From assembly GCA_024236215.1 (NCBI GenBank), contig JACKKX010000002.1:496001-560000 (forward strand): 64,000 bases of DNA. The letters run 5' to 3'. The notes under the pieces were generated by a model that was given only the letters and a program-made list of their open reading frames with translations, searched no databases and was not told where the DNA came from. Below are positions 18,919 to 28,222 of the stretch, piece by piece (position 1 is the first letter of the stretch; the number at the start of each line of letters is the position of its first letter). Source of the DNA: Novosphingobium sp. (GTDB taxonomy: Bacteria > Pseudomonadota > Alphaproteobacteria > Sphingomonadales > Sphingomonadaceae). The position numbers and the translations under genes were made by a program.

Positions 18919-20223
18919 TCAGGCGGCCGCAATCTCTGCCGCAACCAGTTTCGATGCGATCCACGCCGAAATCAGGCACATCGCCGCACTCAGCAGCAAC
19001 TGGTGGATGATCGGTACGCCCATCGCGGACATTCCCCCCGCAACCAGCGTTCCTGCGACCATGGCCAGCGAATTGACGATATTGTTGGCCGCGATGGTGC
19101 GCGAAGTCTGCGATTTGTCCACGAAGGTGGTCAGGAAAGCATAAAGCGGCACCACAAACATGCCGCCGGCCGTGGCGATGCCAAGAAGGCACAGCATCAG
19201 CCAGATTGCGCGCGGCCTGGCGAGAAACTGGCTGACATCGAGCAAGGTCCCCGATGGCTCGGGTTGCCAGCCCTTGCTGACGAAATAGAAGGCCACCACG
19301 AACAGGCCCATGGCCAGCACTGAACGCGGCGAATATCGCGCGGAAACCGTGCCTTTGAGCAGTGCATTTACCGAAAGCGAACCCAGTGCGACCCCGACCG
19401 AGAACACCACCAGAAACAGGCTGGCGACCTCTTTGCTGGCCGAGAGTACGTTCTTGGCCAGCGGTGGGAACTGCACGAACAGCACCGCGCCGATCGTCCA
19501 GAAAAAGCTGATCGCCATCACCGCCAGGAACACTCGCGCATCGTGACTGGTGTTGCGGACCAGATCGATCGAGGCGCGGATGAAGTGAAAGTCGAGCGGT
19601 TCGGGCTCGTGATGCGGCGGAGCATCGGGAACCTGGCGGCTGGTGGCATAACCGATCAGGGCGGTGACGATCACCCCGGCCGCAGCCCATTCCACCGGCA
19701 GCCACCCGGCCAGGATCGTCCCGGTCAGGATCGCAATATAGGTGCCCGCCTCGACCAGGCCGGTTCCGGCCAAAACTTCTCCAGGGTGGAGGTGCTGGGG
19801 CAGGATCGAGTACTTGATCGGTCCGAAAAAGGTCGAATGCAGACCCATGCCGAACACCGCAAGCAGCATCAGCGGGATCGCAATTCCGGTCACCGCGATG
19901 CCCTTAGCCGCCATCATCAGGCCTGCCGCGCCAATCAGCATGATCCCGATTTCGGCGGTCTTGACGATCCGGATGATCCGCGCCTTGTCGCGCATGTCGG
20001 CCAATTGCCCGGCGATTGCCGAAAATACCAGGAAGGGAAGGATGAATAGCGCCGAGGCGATTGCGCTGAACTGCCCCTCGGCCTCTTCGGACTGATAGAC
20101 CCGATAGACCACGAACAGCACCATCGCGTTCTTGAACAGGTTGTCGTTGAAGGCGTTGAGCAGCTGGGTCGCGAACAGCGGCAGGAAGCGGCGGCTGTGG
20201 ATCAGCTTGGTCTGGGTGATCAT
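18919..20223 (-). CDS. MFS transporter, LplT-like lysophospholipid flippase family
   Basis: A protein of 434 aa with 12 predicted membrane segments. The N-terminal FLPLFATQLLNAFNDNLFKNA, with the NAFNDN motif, and the segment STFFGPIKYSILPQHL near 130 are shared with LplT and with the MFS half of Aas-type fusion proteins. Those members move lysophospholipids across the inner membrane for re-acylation. Here there is no fused or adjacent acyltransferase. The start is the ATG at 20223; pgsA, a phospholipid synthesis gene, lies divergently upstream. Confidence 0.8.
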   Translation of the reverse strand: MITQTKLIHSRRFLPLFATQLLNAFNDNLFKNAMVLFVVYRVYQSEEAEGQFSAIASALFILPFLVFSAIAGQLADMRDKARIIRIVKTAEIGIMLIGAAGLMMAAKGIAVTGIAIPLMLLAVFGMGLHSTFFGPIKYSILPQHLHPGEVLAGTGLVEAGTYIAILTGTILAGWLPVEWAAAGVIVTALIGYATSRQVPDAPPHHEPEPLDFHFIRASIDLVRNTSHDARVFLAVMAISFFWTIGAVLFVQFPPLAKNVLSASKEVASLFLVVFSVGVALGSLSVNALLKGTVSARYSPRSVLAMGLFVVAFYFVSKGWQPEPSGTLLDVSQFLARPRAIWLMLCLLGIATAGGMFVVPLYAFLTTFVDKSQTSRTIAANNIVNSLAMVAGTLVAGGMSAMGVPIIHQLLLSAAMCLISAWIASKLVAAEIAAA

Positions 20224-20332
20224 GCGCTCGCTTCAGGCAGCCGGATTTGCCTGACTCCTAGCGGCAGATCGCGGTGGAACAACCCCCAAACGGCTCTTTT
20301 GCACCGGGCGCGGCATGGCTATGCTGGCTGCC

Positions 20333-20926
20333 ATGCTGAGCCTGCCCAACTTGTTGACGCTATCGCGAATCCTGGCGGTTCCGCTGCTCGCCGGACTGCT
20401 GTGGTGGCCGCACTGGCAGACCGGCTACCTGATCGCCTTCGCGCTTTATTGCCTGATGGGGATCACCGACTATTTCGACGGTTATCTGGCCCGCGCGCAG
20501 GGAACGGTTTCCAAACTCGGACAGTTTCTCGATCCGATCGCCGACAAGATCATGGTCGCCGCGGTGCTGCTGGTGCTCGCGGCGCAGGGGGTGCTGACCG
20601 GGCCTTACGTGGGCGACATGCACGTGATCGCGGGGCTGGTGATCCTGATCCGCGAGATCGCGGTTTCCGGTCTGCGGGAATTCCTGGGGCCCTTGCGCGT
20701 TTCGGTGCCGGTCAGCCGCCTCGCGAAATGGAAGACGACTTTCCAGATGGTCGCGCTCGGCGCGCTGATTCTGGGCCGCGCCACCCCCTGGTGGACCGTT
20801 TCCGCCTTCGGAATCGAGATGAACTTCCCGCACACCGTCGGGCTGGTTACGCTCTGGGCGGCCGCCGTGCTGACGGTAATTACCGGCTGGGATTACCTCA
20901 GAGTTGGCCTGAAGCACATGGATTGA
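20333..20926 (+). CDS. pgsA: CDP-diacylglycerol-glycerol-3-phosphate 3-phosphatidyltransferase
   Basis: A protein of about 197 aa that makes phosphatidylglycerol phosphate in the inner membrane. The CDP-alcohol phosphotransferase signature D-G-x2-A-R-x8-G-x3-D-x3-D is complete in the segment at residues ~47-70 (DGYLAR through GQFLDPIADK). MLSLPNLLTLSRILAVP is the usual N-terminus, so I chose the ATG at 20333 over an earlier ATG at 20315. About four membrane helices are visible. It is divergent from the LplT-like gene. Confidence 0.94.
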   Translation: MLSLPNLLTLSRILAVPLLAGLLWWPHWQTGYLIAFALYCLMGITDYFDGYLARAQGTVSKLGQFLDPIADKIMVAAVLLVLAAQGVLTGPYVGDMHVIAGLVILIREIAVSGLREFLGPLRVSVPVSRLAKWKTTFQMVALGALILGRATPWWTVSAFGIEMNFPHTVGLVTLWAAAVLTVITGWDYLRVGLKHMD

Positions 20927-20934
20927 GGCCGGGC

Positions 20935-21831
20935 CTAACCCGCCCGCAGTTCTTCGGCGAGAAGGCGAAATTCTTCCGCCCGCGGGCTGTTCTTGCGCCA
21001 GACCAGCGCGATCTCGCGGTTTGCCGTGTCGCTTTTGAGCGGTCGGGCGACTACGCTGGTGCCGCTCAGGATCCCGGCGTCGAGCGCCATTTCGGGCAGC
21101 ATGGTCAGGCCCAGGCCATTGTCGACCATCTGCACCAGGGTGTGGAGCGAGGTGCCGATCATGGTTGCCGAGGCGCGCAGCTCGGGCCGGTTGCATGCGG
21201 CAAGGGCATGTTCCTTGAGGCAGTGACCATCCTCAAGCAGAAGCAGGCGGTGCTCGTCGATCAGTTCGGGGGCGACCTCCTCGGGCGGATCGCGCGGATC
21301 GCCCTTGGGAAAGGCGACGTACAGCGCGTCGAGCTCGATCGTTTCCTTTTCCACTTCGCCGGTGGGGAAGGGCAGGGCCAGCAGGACGCAATCCGCCCGG
21401 CCGTGGTGCAGCGATTCGATTGCCGCGGCGCTGGTTTCCTCGCGCAGGTAGAGCTTGAGCTGCGGGCGCTCGCGGCGCAGACGGGGGAGCATGCGGGGCA
21501 GCAGGAACGGGGCGATGGTGGGGATCACGCTCATCCGCACCTCGCCCGAAAGCGGCTGCCCGGCGCTCTGCACCATATCGGAAAGCTCTTCGGCCTCGCG
21601 CAGCAGCCGATGCGCCTTGGCCACCACCGCATTGCCCAGCGGGGTAAAGCGCACCGCGCGCTTGGTCCGCTCGACCAGAACCACGCCAAGCAGCGTTTCG
21701 AGATCGCGCAGTCCCGCCGAAAGCGTCGACTGCGAGACGAAGCAGGCATCGGCCGCGCGTCCGAAATGCCCATGCTCGTGCAGCGCAACGAGGTATTGCA
21801 GCTGCTTGAGCGTGGGCAGGTAGGTGGTCAT
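20935..21831 (-). CDS. oxyR: LysR-family peroxide sensor OxyR
   Basis: A protein of 298 aa. The N-terminal winged helix-turn-helix is HFGRAADACFVSQSTLSAGL. The C-terminal effector domain has the redox pair Cys-8-residues-Cys in GHCLKEHALAAC near 206-217, the same spacing as the E. coli sensing pair C199/C208. In that family, oxidation by H2O2 forms a disulfide that activates target genes. It starts in an ATGA overlap with the rnd stop, so it is co-translated with rnd. Convergent with pgsA. Confidence 0.92.
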   Translation of the reverse strand: MTTYLPTLKQLQYLVALHEHGHFGRAADACFVSQSTLSAGLRDLETLLGVVLVERTKRAVRFTPLGNAVVAKAHRLLREAEELSDMVQSAGQPLSGEVRMSVIPTIAPFLLPRMLPRLRRERPQLKLYLREETSAAAIESLHHGRADCVLLALPFPTGEVEKETIELDALYVAFPKGDPRDPPEEVAPELIDEHRLLLLEDGHCLKEHALAACNRPELRASATMIGTSLHTLVQMVDNGLGLTMLPEMALDAGILSGTSVVARPLKSDTANREIALVWRKNSPRAEEFRLLAEELRAG

Positions 21832-23021
21832 TCGGCGGCCTCGGCCGTAGGAGCGGCATCGTCGACGTGGGTCATCTTCAGCTTGCCGTTTACCACCGCG
21901 AAGGCCAGCTTGCCTTCGACCAGATCGAGGGCATCCTTGCCGAACACGCCGAAGCGCCAGCCTTCGAGCAGCGGGAGCTGCCGCACTCCGGCGGCGAGTA
22001 GTTCAAGATCCTCGCTGCGCGCGAGCAGGCGGGCGGCGACGTCGATTTCGCGGCTGCGGATCTTGAGCAGCAGCTTGAGCAGGTCAGCCACCAGCGCGCC
22101 TTCCTTGCCCAAGGGGGCGCCGCGCGGGGTGCGGGGCGGCAGTTCATCATCGCCAAGCGGGCTCGATCCCTCAAGCGCGGCGATCAGCCGCTTGCCGATC
22201 TCGTTATCCTTCCAGGCCGCGGAAAGGCCGCGGACCTTGGCAAGATCGGCCTGCTGTCGCGGCGGGTGGCTGGCGAGATCGGCCAGGGTTTCGTCACGCG
22301 CGATGCGCCCGCGCGGCAGGTTCTTGTCCTGCGCCTCGATCTCGCGCCAATAGGCCAGCGCCTTGAGCCGCCCGAGCATCGCCGGGTTGCGCCCCGCCGC
22401 CTTGATCCGCTGCCAGGCCGCGCCGGGATCGTTGCGATAGTTGTCCGGATCGGCGAGCTTTTCCATCTCGATGTCGAGCCAGGCGCCGCGTCCGGTCTTG
22501 ATCAGGCGCTGAAGGATCTTGGGGAAGATCTTGGCAAGATGGGTCACGTCGCCAATCGCGTAGTCGATCTGCCGTTCGGTCAGCGGGCGGCGCGACCAGT
22601 CGGTAAAGCGTGCGCCCTTGTCGATCTGGAGGCCCAGCCAGGATTCGACCAGGTTGGAATAGCCGATCTGCTCGCTCTGGCTGATCGCCATCATCGCGAT
22701 CTGTGTATCGAAGATCGGGTGCGGGGTCTTCCCGGTCAGATTGTAGACAATCTCGACGTCCTGGCCGCCGGCATGGAACACCTTGAGCACGTCCTCATTG
22801 TCAACCAGTAGGTCGAGCAGGGGGGAGAGATCGATGTCCTTGGCCAGCGGATCGATCGCCGCAGCTTCGTTCGTGTCGGCGATCTGGATCAGGCACAGCT
22901 CGGGCCAATATGTGTTCTCGCGCATGAATTCGGTGTCGACGCACACGAAATCGGCCTTGGCGAGCCGGGAGCAGAGATCCGAAAGCGCTTCGGAGGTAGT
23001 GATCAAAGGATGTATTTTCAT
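21828..23021 (-). CDS. rnd: Ribonuclease D
   Basis: A protein of about 397 aa: a DEDDy 3'-5' exonuclease domain followed by an HRDC domain. Exo motifs include [15 protein letters not shown] (~25-39), [16 protein letters not shown] near 82, and the Tyr/Asp of the third motif in [12 protein letters not shown] near 175. It trims tRNA precursors in the cytoplasm. The ATG at 23021 ([13 protein letters not shown]) is preferred. It shares a transcript with oxyR downstream and is divergent from aspS. Confidence 0.94.
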   Translation of the reverse strand: MKIHPLITTSEALSDLCSRLAKADFVCVDTEFMRENTYWPELCLIQIADTNEAAAIDPLAKDIDLSPLLDLLVDNEDVLKVFHAGGQDVEIVYNLTGKTPHPIFDTQIAMMAISQSEQIGYSNLVESWLGLQIDKGARFTDWSRRPLTERQIDYAIGDVTHLAKIFPKILQRLIKTGRGAWLDIEMEKLADPDNYRNDPGAAWQRIKAAGRNPAMLGRLKALAYWREIEAQDKNLPRGRIARDETLADLASHPPRQQADLAKVRGLSAAWKDNEIGKRLIAALEGSSPLGDDELPPRTPRGAPLGKEGALVADLLKLLLKIRSREIDVAARLLARSEDLELLAAGVRQLPLLEGWRFGVFGKDALDLVEGKLAFAVVNGKLKMTHVDDAAPTAEAAE

Positions 23022-23059
23022 CTTTATCTTCTGTAGGTGACCCCGTGCGGGGCCTCGGC

Positions 23060-23088
23060 TTGACAATTGCGCGGGATTCGCCTGTTAG
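23060..23088 (+). promoter_or_regulatory. Candidate sigma-70 promoter for aspS
   Basis: TTGACA at 23060-23065, a 17-nt spacer, and TGTTAG at 23083-23088 lie 50 nt upstream of the aspS start. The -35 is a perfect consensus; the -10 is weak by the enterobacterial standard. This is a pattern match, not a mapped start site. Confidence 0.5.
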
Positions 23089-23137
23089 CCCGCGCTTTCG
23101 CCCCTGCATCAAAGTGGGCCGCTTGGAAAGAGTTTCG

Positions 23138-24925
23138 ATGCATCCTTATCGTTCGCACACCTGTGGCGCGCTTCGCGCCAGCGATGTTGGCCAGACCATC
23201 CGGCTTTCGGGCTGGGTCCACCGCAAGCGCGATCATGGCGGCGTACTGTTCGTCGATCTGCGCGATCACTACGGCATGACCCAGATCGTCGCCGATGTCG
23301 ACAGTTCGGCGCTGGCGCTGCTCGAAGGGCTGCGCGCGGAATCGGTGGTCACCATCGAGGGTGAGGTCAAGGCGCGCAGCGAAAGCACGGTCAACGCCGG
23401 CCTGCCGACCGGGGCGATCGAGGTCTATGCCCGCAGCGCGGCGGTGCTGAGCCGCGCCGAAGAGCTGCCTCTGCCGGTTGCGGGCGAGCAGGAATATCCC
23501 GAGGACGTGCGGCTCAAGTACCGTTTCCTCGATCTGCGCCGCGAAACGCTGCACGCCAACATCATGAAGCGCACCGCGATCATTCGCGAGACCCGGCGGC
23601 GGATGGAGGACATCGGTTTTACCGAGTTTTCCACGCCCATCCTCACAGCTTCCAGCCCCGAGGGCGCGCGCGACTTTCTGGTGCCGAGCCGGATTCACGC
23701 GGGCAAGTTCTTCGCGCTTCCGCAGGCCCCGCAGCAGTACAAGCAGTTGCTGATGGTCGCCGGGTTCGACCGCTATTTCCAGATCGCTCCCTGCTTCCGC
23801 GACGAGGATCCGCGCGCCGACCGCCTGCCGGGCGAGTTCTACCAGCTCGATCTGGAAATGAGCTTCGTCACCCAGGAAGAGGTGTGGGAGACGATGGAGC
23901 CGGTGATGGCCGGAATCTTCGAGACCTTCGCCGAAGGCCGCAAGGTGACCCCCGCCGGGTCTTTCCCGCGCATCCCCTATGCCAAGGCGATGCTCGATTA
24001 CGGCACCGACAAGCCCGACCTTAGGAACCCGCTCGTCATCCGTGACGTTACGGCGGAATTCCGCCAGTCGGGTTTCGGCCTGTTCGAGAAGATCGTCGGC
24101 AGCGGCGGCACGGTGCGCCTGATCCCGGCGCCCGCCACGGCCGACAAGAGCCGAAAGTTCTTCGATGATATGAACGAGTGGGCGCGCTCCGAAGGACACG
24201 CGGGCCTTGGTTACGTAACGCGCAAGGGCGGGGTGTTCGGCGGACCGATCGCCAAGAACCACGGTGAAGACCGGATGGCGGCGCTGTTCGACAGCCTCGG
24301 CCTTGGTCCCGACGATGGCGCCTTCTTCGCCGCGGGCAAGGAAGAGCAGGCCGCCAAGCTGGCCGGTGCCGCCCGCACCCGCGTGGGCGAGCAGCTCGAT
24401 CTGATCGAGCAGGATGCCTTCCGCTTCTGCTGGATCGTCGATTTCCCGTTCTATGAATGGAGCGAGGAAGAAAAGAAGCTCGATTTCGCGCACAACCCGT
24501 TCTCGATGCCGCAGGGCGGGCTGGAAGCGCTGGAAAGCCAGGATCCGCTGACGATCAAGGCCTATCAGTACGACATGGTCTGCAACGGCTATGAACTGGC
24601 TTCGGGTTCGATCCGCAACCAGCACCCGGACCTGATGGTCAAGGCCTTCGAGCTGGTCGGGCTGAGCAAGGCCGATGTCGAGGAACGCTTTGGCGGCATG
24701 TACCGCGCGTTCCAGTATGGCGCGCCGCCGCACGGCGGGATGGCAGCGGGTGTCGACCGCATGGTGATGCTGCTGTGCGGCGTGCAGAACCTGCGCGAGA
24801 TCACGCTGTTCCCGATGAACCAGCGCGCCGAAGACCTGCTGATGGGCGCACCGTCACCGGCCGCGCTCAAGCAGCTGCGCGAGCTGCACATCCGGGTGGT
24901 GGAGCCGCAGAGGCCCCAGGGCTAA
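23138..24925 (+). CDS. aspS: Aspartyl-tRNA synthetase (bacterial type)
   Basis: A protein of 595 aa, normal for the bacterial type with an inserted GAD domain. It has the N-terminal OB-fold ([20 protein letters not shown], ~24-43), class II motif 2 ([15 protein letters not shown], ~227-241), and motif 3 ([15 protein letters not shown], near 535). The His in [11 protein letters not shown] is the residue I recall from non-discriminating AspRS enzymes, which also charge tRNA-Asn. GGAAAG precedes the ATG. The gene is divergent from rnd and convergent, with a 4-nt overlap, with the following gene. Confidence 0.96.
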   Translation: MHPYRSHTCGALRASDVGQTIRLSGWVHRKRDHGGVLFVDLRDHYGMTQIVADVDSSALALLEGLRAESVVTIEGEVKARSESTVNAGLPTGAIEVYARSAAVLSRAEELPLPVAGEQEYPEDVRLKYRFLDLRRETLHANIMKRTAIIRETRRRMEDIGFTEFSTPILTASSPEGARDFLVPSRIHAGKFFALPQAPQQYKQLLMVAGFDRYFQIAPCFRDEDPRADRLPGEFYQLDLEMSFVTQEEVWETMEPVMAGIFETFAEGRKVTPAGSFPRIPYAKAMLDYGTDKPDLRNPLVIRDVTAEFRQSGFGLFEKIVGSGGTVRLIPAPATADKSRKFFDDMNEWARSEGHAGLGYVTRKGGVFGGPIAKNHGEDRMAALFDSLGLGPDDGAFFAAGKEEQAAKLAGAARTRVGEQLDLIEQDAFRFCWIVDFPFYEWSEEEKKLDFAHNPFSMPQGGLEALESQDPLTIKAYQYDMVCNGYELASGSIRNQHPDLMVKAFELVGLSKADVEERFGGMYRAFQYGAPPHGGMAAGVDRMVMLLCGVQNLREITLFPMNQRAEDLLMGAPSPAALKQLRELHIRVVEPQRPQG

Positions 24926-25434
24926 CTTGCCGACTTCTCGTCGGGACAGGTATCGCTCAGTTTGCGCATGGTAACGTGCATGGTGCTCTTGGGCGGGTCG
25001 CCTTGCACCGCGCCCATGGTGATCGAGAATTCGGCTGCTCCCGGCTGGTAGATGCCGCGGGCCTGAAACTGGAGCACGCGGGCCGGATCGCTGCCGCAGG
25101 TCAGATCGAGATCGAGCGTGCCTTCGCCGCCGCCGGTTGCGGTGCACGATCCCATGGCCTGCATCACCTCGGTCAGGCCGCTCATCGCGCCGACAAATTC
25201 ACCCCGATCCTGATCAGTGATGCAAGATGGGCGATCGTTGGTGTCGACCACCTGGCCCGAACTGTCGATCTCGGTGAAGGTGCCGGCCCAATAGCCGTTG
25301 GACAGCGCCGCGTTCAGGTGGGCCTTGTAACCGGCGACGGCCTGGGCGACATCGTCCGGGCTTGCGGCGGCCTGGCCACCGGCAAAGGCAAGCACGGTCA
25401 GGCTGGCGGCAAGGGCAAGGCGGCGGTTCGGCAT
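24922..25434 (-). CDS. Exported protein, probable DUF3617-like
   Basis: A protein of about 170 aa with a clear signal peptide ([21 protein letters not shown]). The mature part contains [11 protein letters not shown] near 46 and a [10 protein letters not shown] segment, then several further Cys residues that may form disulfides. The GxW followed later by CIT resembles the DUF3617 family of small periplasmic proteins common in sphingomonads; the function of that family is unknown. ATG choices are 25449 and 25434; the latter starts the signal peptide directly. Confidence 0.6.
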   Translation of the reverse strand: MPNRRLALAASLTVLAFAGGQAAASPDDVAQAVAGYKAHLNAALSNGYWAGTFTEIDSSGQVVDTNDRPSCITDQDRGEFVGAMSGLTEVMQAMGSCTATGGGEGTLDLDLTCGSDPARVLQFQARGIYQPGAAEFSITMGAVQGDPPKSTMHVTMRKLSDTCPDEKSAS

Positions 25435-25623
25435 GGTCGGCGGCTCCATTGAATGGTCTGGCAGGGGCAGCCCTAGATCAGCTCACGCGTTGCATCCAGC
25501 CCGTAAACGCTTCGATCCTGCCGATCGCGGCGCCCAATTGCCGCATTGGACTTGCCAGCGCCCCGTGGGGGCATTAGGGCGCTTCCCAGATATTCCATCC
25601 TCCGTTTCAGAAGGGGCAAATAC

Positions 25624-25860
25624 ATGAGCGACACCGCCGATCGGGTTAAGAAGATCGTTGTCGAGCACCTCGGCGTCGAAGCTGACAAGGTTACCGAAGA
25701 CGCGAGCTTCATCGACGATCTGGGCGCCGATTCGCTCGACATCGTCGAGCTGGTCATGGCCTTTGAAGAGGAATTCGGCGTCGAAATTCCCGACGATGCT
25801 GCGGAAAAGATCAGCACCGTCACCGACGCGATCAAGTATATCGACGACCACAAGGGTTGA
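25624..25860 (+). CDS. acpP: Acyl carrier protein
   Basis: A protein of 78 aa, acidic, with the phosphopantetheine serine in [18 protein letters not shown] (~Ser37). It carries growing acyl chains in fatty acid synthesis. The ATG at 25624 ([17 protein letters not shown]) is clear. A long hairpin lies between it and fabF, so some transcripts may stop here while others continue, giving the excess of ACP usually required. Confidence 0.97.
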   Translation: MSDTADRVKKIVVEHLGVEADKVTEDASFIDDLGADSLDIVELVMAFEEEFGVEIPDDAAEKISTVTDAIKYIDDHKG

Positions 25861-25926
25861 GCGGGGGCTGATTGCCGCTACGCTTGCCGATGCGCCGCGA
25901 TCGAACGATCCGGGCGCGGGGCATTG

Positions 25927-25965
25927 ACAGGCTCGGCCCGTAAGGGGCTGGGCCTGTTGTGTTTT
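25927..25965 (+). terminator. Hairpin between acpP and fabF (terminator or attenuator)
   Basis: ACAGGCTCGGCCC (25927-25939) pairs with GGGCTGGGCCTGT (25945-25957) across a 5-nt loop, allowing three G-T pairs, and is followed by TGTGTTTT. It fits a partial terminator between acpP and fabF. Confidence 0.65.
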
Positions 25966-25982
25966 CGGATTTGGAGAATTCA

Positions 25983-27245
25983 ATGCGTCGTGTTGTCGTT
26001 ACCGGACTGGGCCTGGTCACTCCGCTGGGCGCCGATGTCGAAACCACCTGGGCCAACCTGATCGCCGGCAAGTCCGGCGCGGGGGTGATTACCCGGTTCG
26101 ACACCGAGGGCCAGAAGTGCCTGATCGCTTGCGAGGTCAAGCCCAAGGATCATCCCTGGGGCTTCGATCCCGACAAGCGGGTCGATCACAAGGTCCAGCG
26201 CCAGGTCGATCCGTTCATCGTCTATGGCATCGATGCCGCCGGCCAGGCACTTGAAGATGCCGGGCTGACCGAGATGGACGACGATCTCAAGCTGCGGACC
26301 GGCTGCTCGATCGGTTCGGGAATCGGCGGATTGCCCGGGATCGAAAGCGAATCGCTGGTGCTCGCCGAAAAAGGGCCGGGCCGGGTTTCGCCGCACTTTG
26401 TCCACGGCCGCCTTATCAACCTGATCTCGGGCCAGGTCTCGATCAAATATGGCCTGATGGGCCCCAATCACGCGGTGGTTACCGCCTGCTCCACCGGCGC
26501 CCATTCGATCGGCGATGCTGCGCGGATGATCCGCGACGGTGATGCCGACGTGATGCTGGCGGGCGGGGCGGAAAGCACGGTCTGCCCGATCGGGATCGCC
26601 GGCTTTGCCCAGGCCCGCGCGCTCAATTGCAGCTACAACGACCGCCCCGAACAGGCCAGCCGCCCCTATGACAAGGACCGCGATGGTTTCGTCATGGGTG
26701 AGGGCGCGGGCGTGGTGGTGCTCGAGGAATATGAACACGCCAAGGCGCGCGGCGCGAAGATCTATGCCGAAGTGGTCGGCTATGGCCTGTCCGGCGATGC
26801 CTATCACGTCACCGCGCCGCACCCCGAGGGCAAGGGCGCCGAGCTTTCGATGCGCATGGCGATGCGCAAGGCGGGATTGGAGCCAGGCGACATTGACTAC
26901 GTCAACGCCCACGGCACCTCGACCATGGCCGACACGATCGAGCTGGGCGCGGTCAAGCGCGTGCTGGGCGACGATCTTGGCGGCGCTTCGATGAGCAGCA
27001 CCAAGTCTGCGATCGGCCACCTGCTGGGCGGCGCGGGCGCGGTCGAATCGATCTTCTGCATCCTCGCGATCCGCGATTCCGTGGTGCCGCCGACCCTCAA
27101 CCTCGACAATCCCGATGAAGGTACCGAGGGGGTCGATCTGGTTCCCAAGGTGGCGCGCAAGCGCAAGGTGCGCGCCGCCCTCAACAACTCGTTCGGTTTC
27201 GGCGGAACCAACGCCAGCCTGATCGTCAAGGCGCTGGAGGACTGA
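25983..27245 (+). CDS. fabF: 3-oxoacyl-[ACP] synthase II (FabF)
   Basis: A protein of 420 aa that condenses malonyl-ACP with acyl-ACP. The thiolase-fold catalytic triad is visible: Cys in VTACSTGAHSIGDAARM (~168), His in VNAHGTSTMADT (~309), and His in SAIGHLLGGAGAVE (~345). A GGAG sits 8 nt before the ATG at 25983. It follows acpP and its stop overlaps the start of mltG by one base. Confidence 0.96.
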   Translation: MRRVVVTGLGLVTPLGADVETTWANLIAGKSGAGVITRFDTEGQKCLIACEVKPKDHPWGFDPDKRVDHKVQRQVDPFIVYGIDAAGQALEDAGLTEMDDDLKLRTGCSIGSGIGGLPGIESESLVLAEKGPGRVSPHFVHGRLINLISGQVSIKYGLMGPNHAVVTACSTGAHSIGDAARMIRDGDADVMLAGGAESTVCPIGIAGFAQARALNCSYNDRPEQASRPYDKDRDGFVMGEGAGVVVLEEYEHAKARGAKIYAEVVGYGLSGDAYHVTAPHPEGKGAELSMRMAMRKAGLEPGDIDYVNAHGTSTMADTIELGAVKRVLGDDLGGASMSSTKSAIGHLLGGAGAVESIFCILAIRDSVVPPTLNLDNPDEGTEGVDLVPKVARKRKVRAALNNSFGFGGTNASLIVKALED

Positions 27246-28222
27246 TGCTGGGAAGCCGCCGGAGCGGCTGGCCAGTTCTGCTTGCCGCCGCCTTGCTGCT
27301 CGGCGTGGCCGGGTGGTTTGCGGGCGGCTGGTTCGTTTCCGGGCCGCTGGGCAAGGACAGCGCCTTCGTCGTCCCCGATGGAGCCACGCTGGGAACGGTG
27401 GCGGAAAAGCTCGCCAAGGAGGGCGTGGTTTCCAGCGCGAGTGGTTTCAAGCTGCGCGCGCGGCTCTTCGGCATCGGCGGGGCGATCAAGGCCGGCGAAT
27501 TCATGATTCCCAAAGGGGCAAGCGCCGCGCGGGTGCTGGCCATCATCGAGGGCGATGAGGTGTTGCGCCGCTTCGTCACCATTCCCGAGGGCATGCCCTC
27601 GATCATGGTCTACGAACGGCTGATGGCCAATCCGCAGCTGACCGGCAATATCGACGTGCCGGCCGAAGGCTCGGTCCTGCCCGATACCTACGAGATCCAG
27701 AACGGCGAAAGCCGCCAGGCCGTGGTGCTGCGGATGCAGGCAGCGATGCAGCGCGCGCTGTCCGAACTGTGGGCGGGGCGAGCCGCCAATATCGCGGTCA
27801 AGACCCCCGAAGAGGCGCTGGCGCTGGCCGCGATCGTCGAGAAGGAAACCGGCAAACCGGCGGAGCGGGGAATCGTTGCCGGGCTCTATTCAAACCGGCT
27901 TCGCCAGGGGATCATGCTCCAGGCCGATCCGACGATCATCTACCCCATCACCAAGGGCAAGCCGCTGGGTCGCCGCATCCGCCAGAGCGAGATCCAGGCG
28001 GTCAACGCCTACAACACCTATTCGATGCTTGGCTTGCCGCAGGGGCCGATCACCAACCCCGGCCGCGCCTCGATCGAGGCCGTGCTGCATCCGGCCGATA
28101 CCAACGTGCTCTACATGGTGGCCGACGGCACAGGCGGCCACCAGTTCGCCGCCACCCTCGAAGAGCACAACGCCAATGTCCAGCGCTGGTACACGATCCG
28201 CAAGGAACGCGGGGATTTCTAG
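27245..28222 (+). CDS. mltG: Endolytic murein transglycosylase MltG
   Basis: A protein of 325 aa with one N-terminal membrane helix (WPVLLAAALLLGVAGWFAGG) and a periplasmic YceG domain. The catalytic Glu is in AAIVEKETGKPAERG near 202, followed by YSNRLRQGIMLQADPTIIY and the PGRASIEAVLHPA segment, all diagnostic. It cleaves nascent glycan strands. ATG at 27245 overlaps the fabF stop (TGATG), indicating co-translation. The fabF-mltG order is common in Alphaproteobacteria. Confidence 0.95.
   Translation: MLGSRRSGWPVLLAAALLLGVAGWFAGGWFVSGPLGKDSAFVVPDGATLGTVAEKLAKEGVVSSASGFKLRARLFGIGGAIKAGEFMIPKGASAARVLAIIEGDEVLRRFVTIPEGMPSIMVYERLMANPQLTGNIDVPAEGSVLPDTYEIQNGESRQAVVLRMQAAMQRALSELWAGRAANIAVKTPEEALALAAIVEKETGKPAERGIVAGLYSNRLRQGIMLQADPTIIYPITKGKPLGRRIRQSEIQAVNAYNTYSMLGLPQGPITNPGRASIEAVLHPADTNVLYMVADGTGGHQFAATLEEHNANVQRWYTIRKERGDF

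Noticed and set aside
20197-22353. Open frame of 718 codons on the plus strand.
   Set aside because: It runs through pgsA in another frame and antisense to oxyR and rnd; no domain is recognisable.
23024-24733. Open frame of 569 codons on the minus strand.
   Set aside because: It is antisense to aspS and has no recognisable motif.
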